Made by a program: the position numbers and the translations under genes
Origin: Nitrobacter vulgaris
GTDB lineage: Bacteria; Pseudomonadota; Alphaproteobacteria; Rhizobiales; Xanthobacteraceae
Direction: 5' to 3'
Length of the DNA stretch: 64,000 nt
Assembly: GCF_002028545.1 (NCBI RefSeq)
Contig: NZ_MWPQ01000025.1
Location: forward strand, 83,910 to 147,909
Notes under the pieces: generated by a model
What the model was told of the DNA's origin: nothing
The model's database searches: none
What the model saw: only the letters and a program-made list of their open reading frames with translations
In this document: piece after piece, positions 63,683-64,000 of the stretch
How the letters are laid out: each line of letters opens with the position of its first letter
How positions within the stretch are numbered: position 1 is the first letter of the stretch

Positions 63683-64000
63683 CGTCGATATCTCTTGTTT
63701 GATGCGTGGACTTCAACCGCGCCGAGCACTCGCTCGAAAATCGATTATTATCGAACGCGTCCTACGACAAAGCGATGACAGTCTGCATCAAGCCTGCTTT
63801 TTCATTGATGCCCTAAGCGAAACCGCAAGGTGGCGCGGAGTTTTGTGCAATCTACTTTACTTAAGACCTTCTTTCTTTTCATTTATCTCTTGTTTGATGC
63901 AGCCTGCATGTTGACACCGCGCTGTACGATGTATAGCGAGAAACATATCGATAGGCTATCGGCCGGGGGGCATCCCGAGTCGTCCTGTTTTTAGATGATC
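63683..64000. repeat. Right block of the flanking repeats, cut by the window edge
   Basis: CTCTTGTTTGATG at 63692 and again at 63887 (195 bases apart), with the AGCGAAACCGCAAGG..GCGGAG and GAACGC...TCCTACGACAA segments of the left block. It ends TTGACACCGCGC ... CATATCGATAGGCTATCGG, matching the end of the left block. The 63419-63682 stretch before it holds no gene. If the parallel holds, another gene of the same type should begin just beyond the window. Confidence 0.8.

Overview
The window is about 64 kb of GC-rich chromosome. It looks like an alphaproteobacterium of the Bradyrhizobium / Rhodopseudomonas / Nitrobacter group (family Nitrobacteraceae, formerly Bradyrhizobiaceae). The evidence is the flagellins opening MSDIVLSASVRQNL, the flagellar regulators FlbT, FlaF and FliX, a MotE/DUF6468 pair, a heme oxygenase-bacteriophytochrome pair, a giant GPR/RgsE-like polar-growth protein, and two families of short palindromic intergenic repeats of a kind I associate with this group. 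No rRNA, tRNA, CRISPR array, insertion sequence or prophage is visible. The species cannot be fixed from the sequence alone.

1-9.4 kb is mixed metabolism and envelope: the 3' end of murJ, an orphan CO-dehydrogenase-like molybdenum subunit, a CHRD-domain secreted protein, a stand-alone Lrp ligand-binding domain, thiD, a metallophosphoesterase-glycosyltransferase pair, an unknown Ala/Glu-rich protein and a dipeptide epimerase. 9.4-15.6 kb holds a 1,798-residue two-TM coiled-coil protein (GPR/RgsE type) divergent from a small Hpt protein, with a CtrA-like site between them. 15.7-20.6 kb has a 2Fe-2S ferredoxin, a ferredoxin-NADP reductase, and an overlapping heme oxygenase-bacteriophytochrome operon. 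20.5-29 kb carries a secreted SGNH hydrolase, an LPG-synthase-like membrane protein, small membrane proteins, a universal stress protein, a SixA phosphatase, an FAD oxidoreductase and an exported MsrB.

29.2-60.9 kb is a large flagellar region. It contains flgE-flgK-flgL, flbT, two flagellins, flaF, a small unknown protein and a FlaG-like protein. Next come the minus-strand set flgI - rod-binding protein - FlgN-like, then fliX (+), then the minus-strand set flgF-flgG-flgA-flgH. The last part is fliL-fliM-DUF6468-motE and a 1,241-residue TPR protein. It is interrupted by non-flagellar genes: a PLP decarboxylase, a decayed TonB receptor, dksA, and a cNMP-binding/patatin protein. Sigma-54 type elements (GG-N10-GC with TGGC/TTGC-like context) lie before flgE, flgF, flgI and, more weakly, the flaG-like gene. 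CtrA-type TTAA-N7-TTAA sites lie before flagellin 2, the TPR gene and the GPR gene, and imperfectly before fliX and in the flgF/fliL gap. This suggests a Caulobacter-like hierarchy in which CtrA feeds early genes and sigma-54 drives rod/hook/ring genes; that is inference from motifs.

60.9-64 kb is a non-flagellar edge. An alginate-export-family outer-membrane protein is flanked on both sides by copies of a roughly 215-bp repeat, and a decayed copy of the TPR gene's 3' end sits just before it. The repeat block runs off the right edge of the window.
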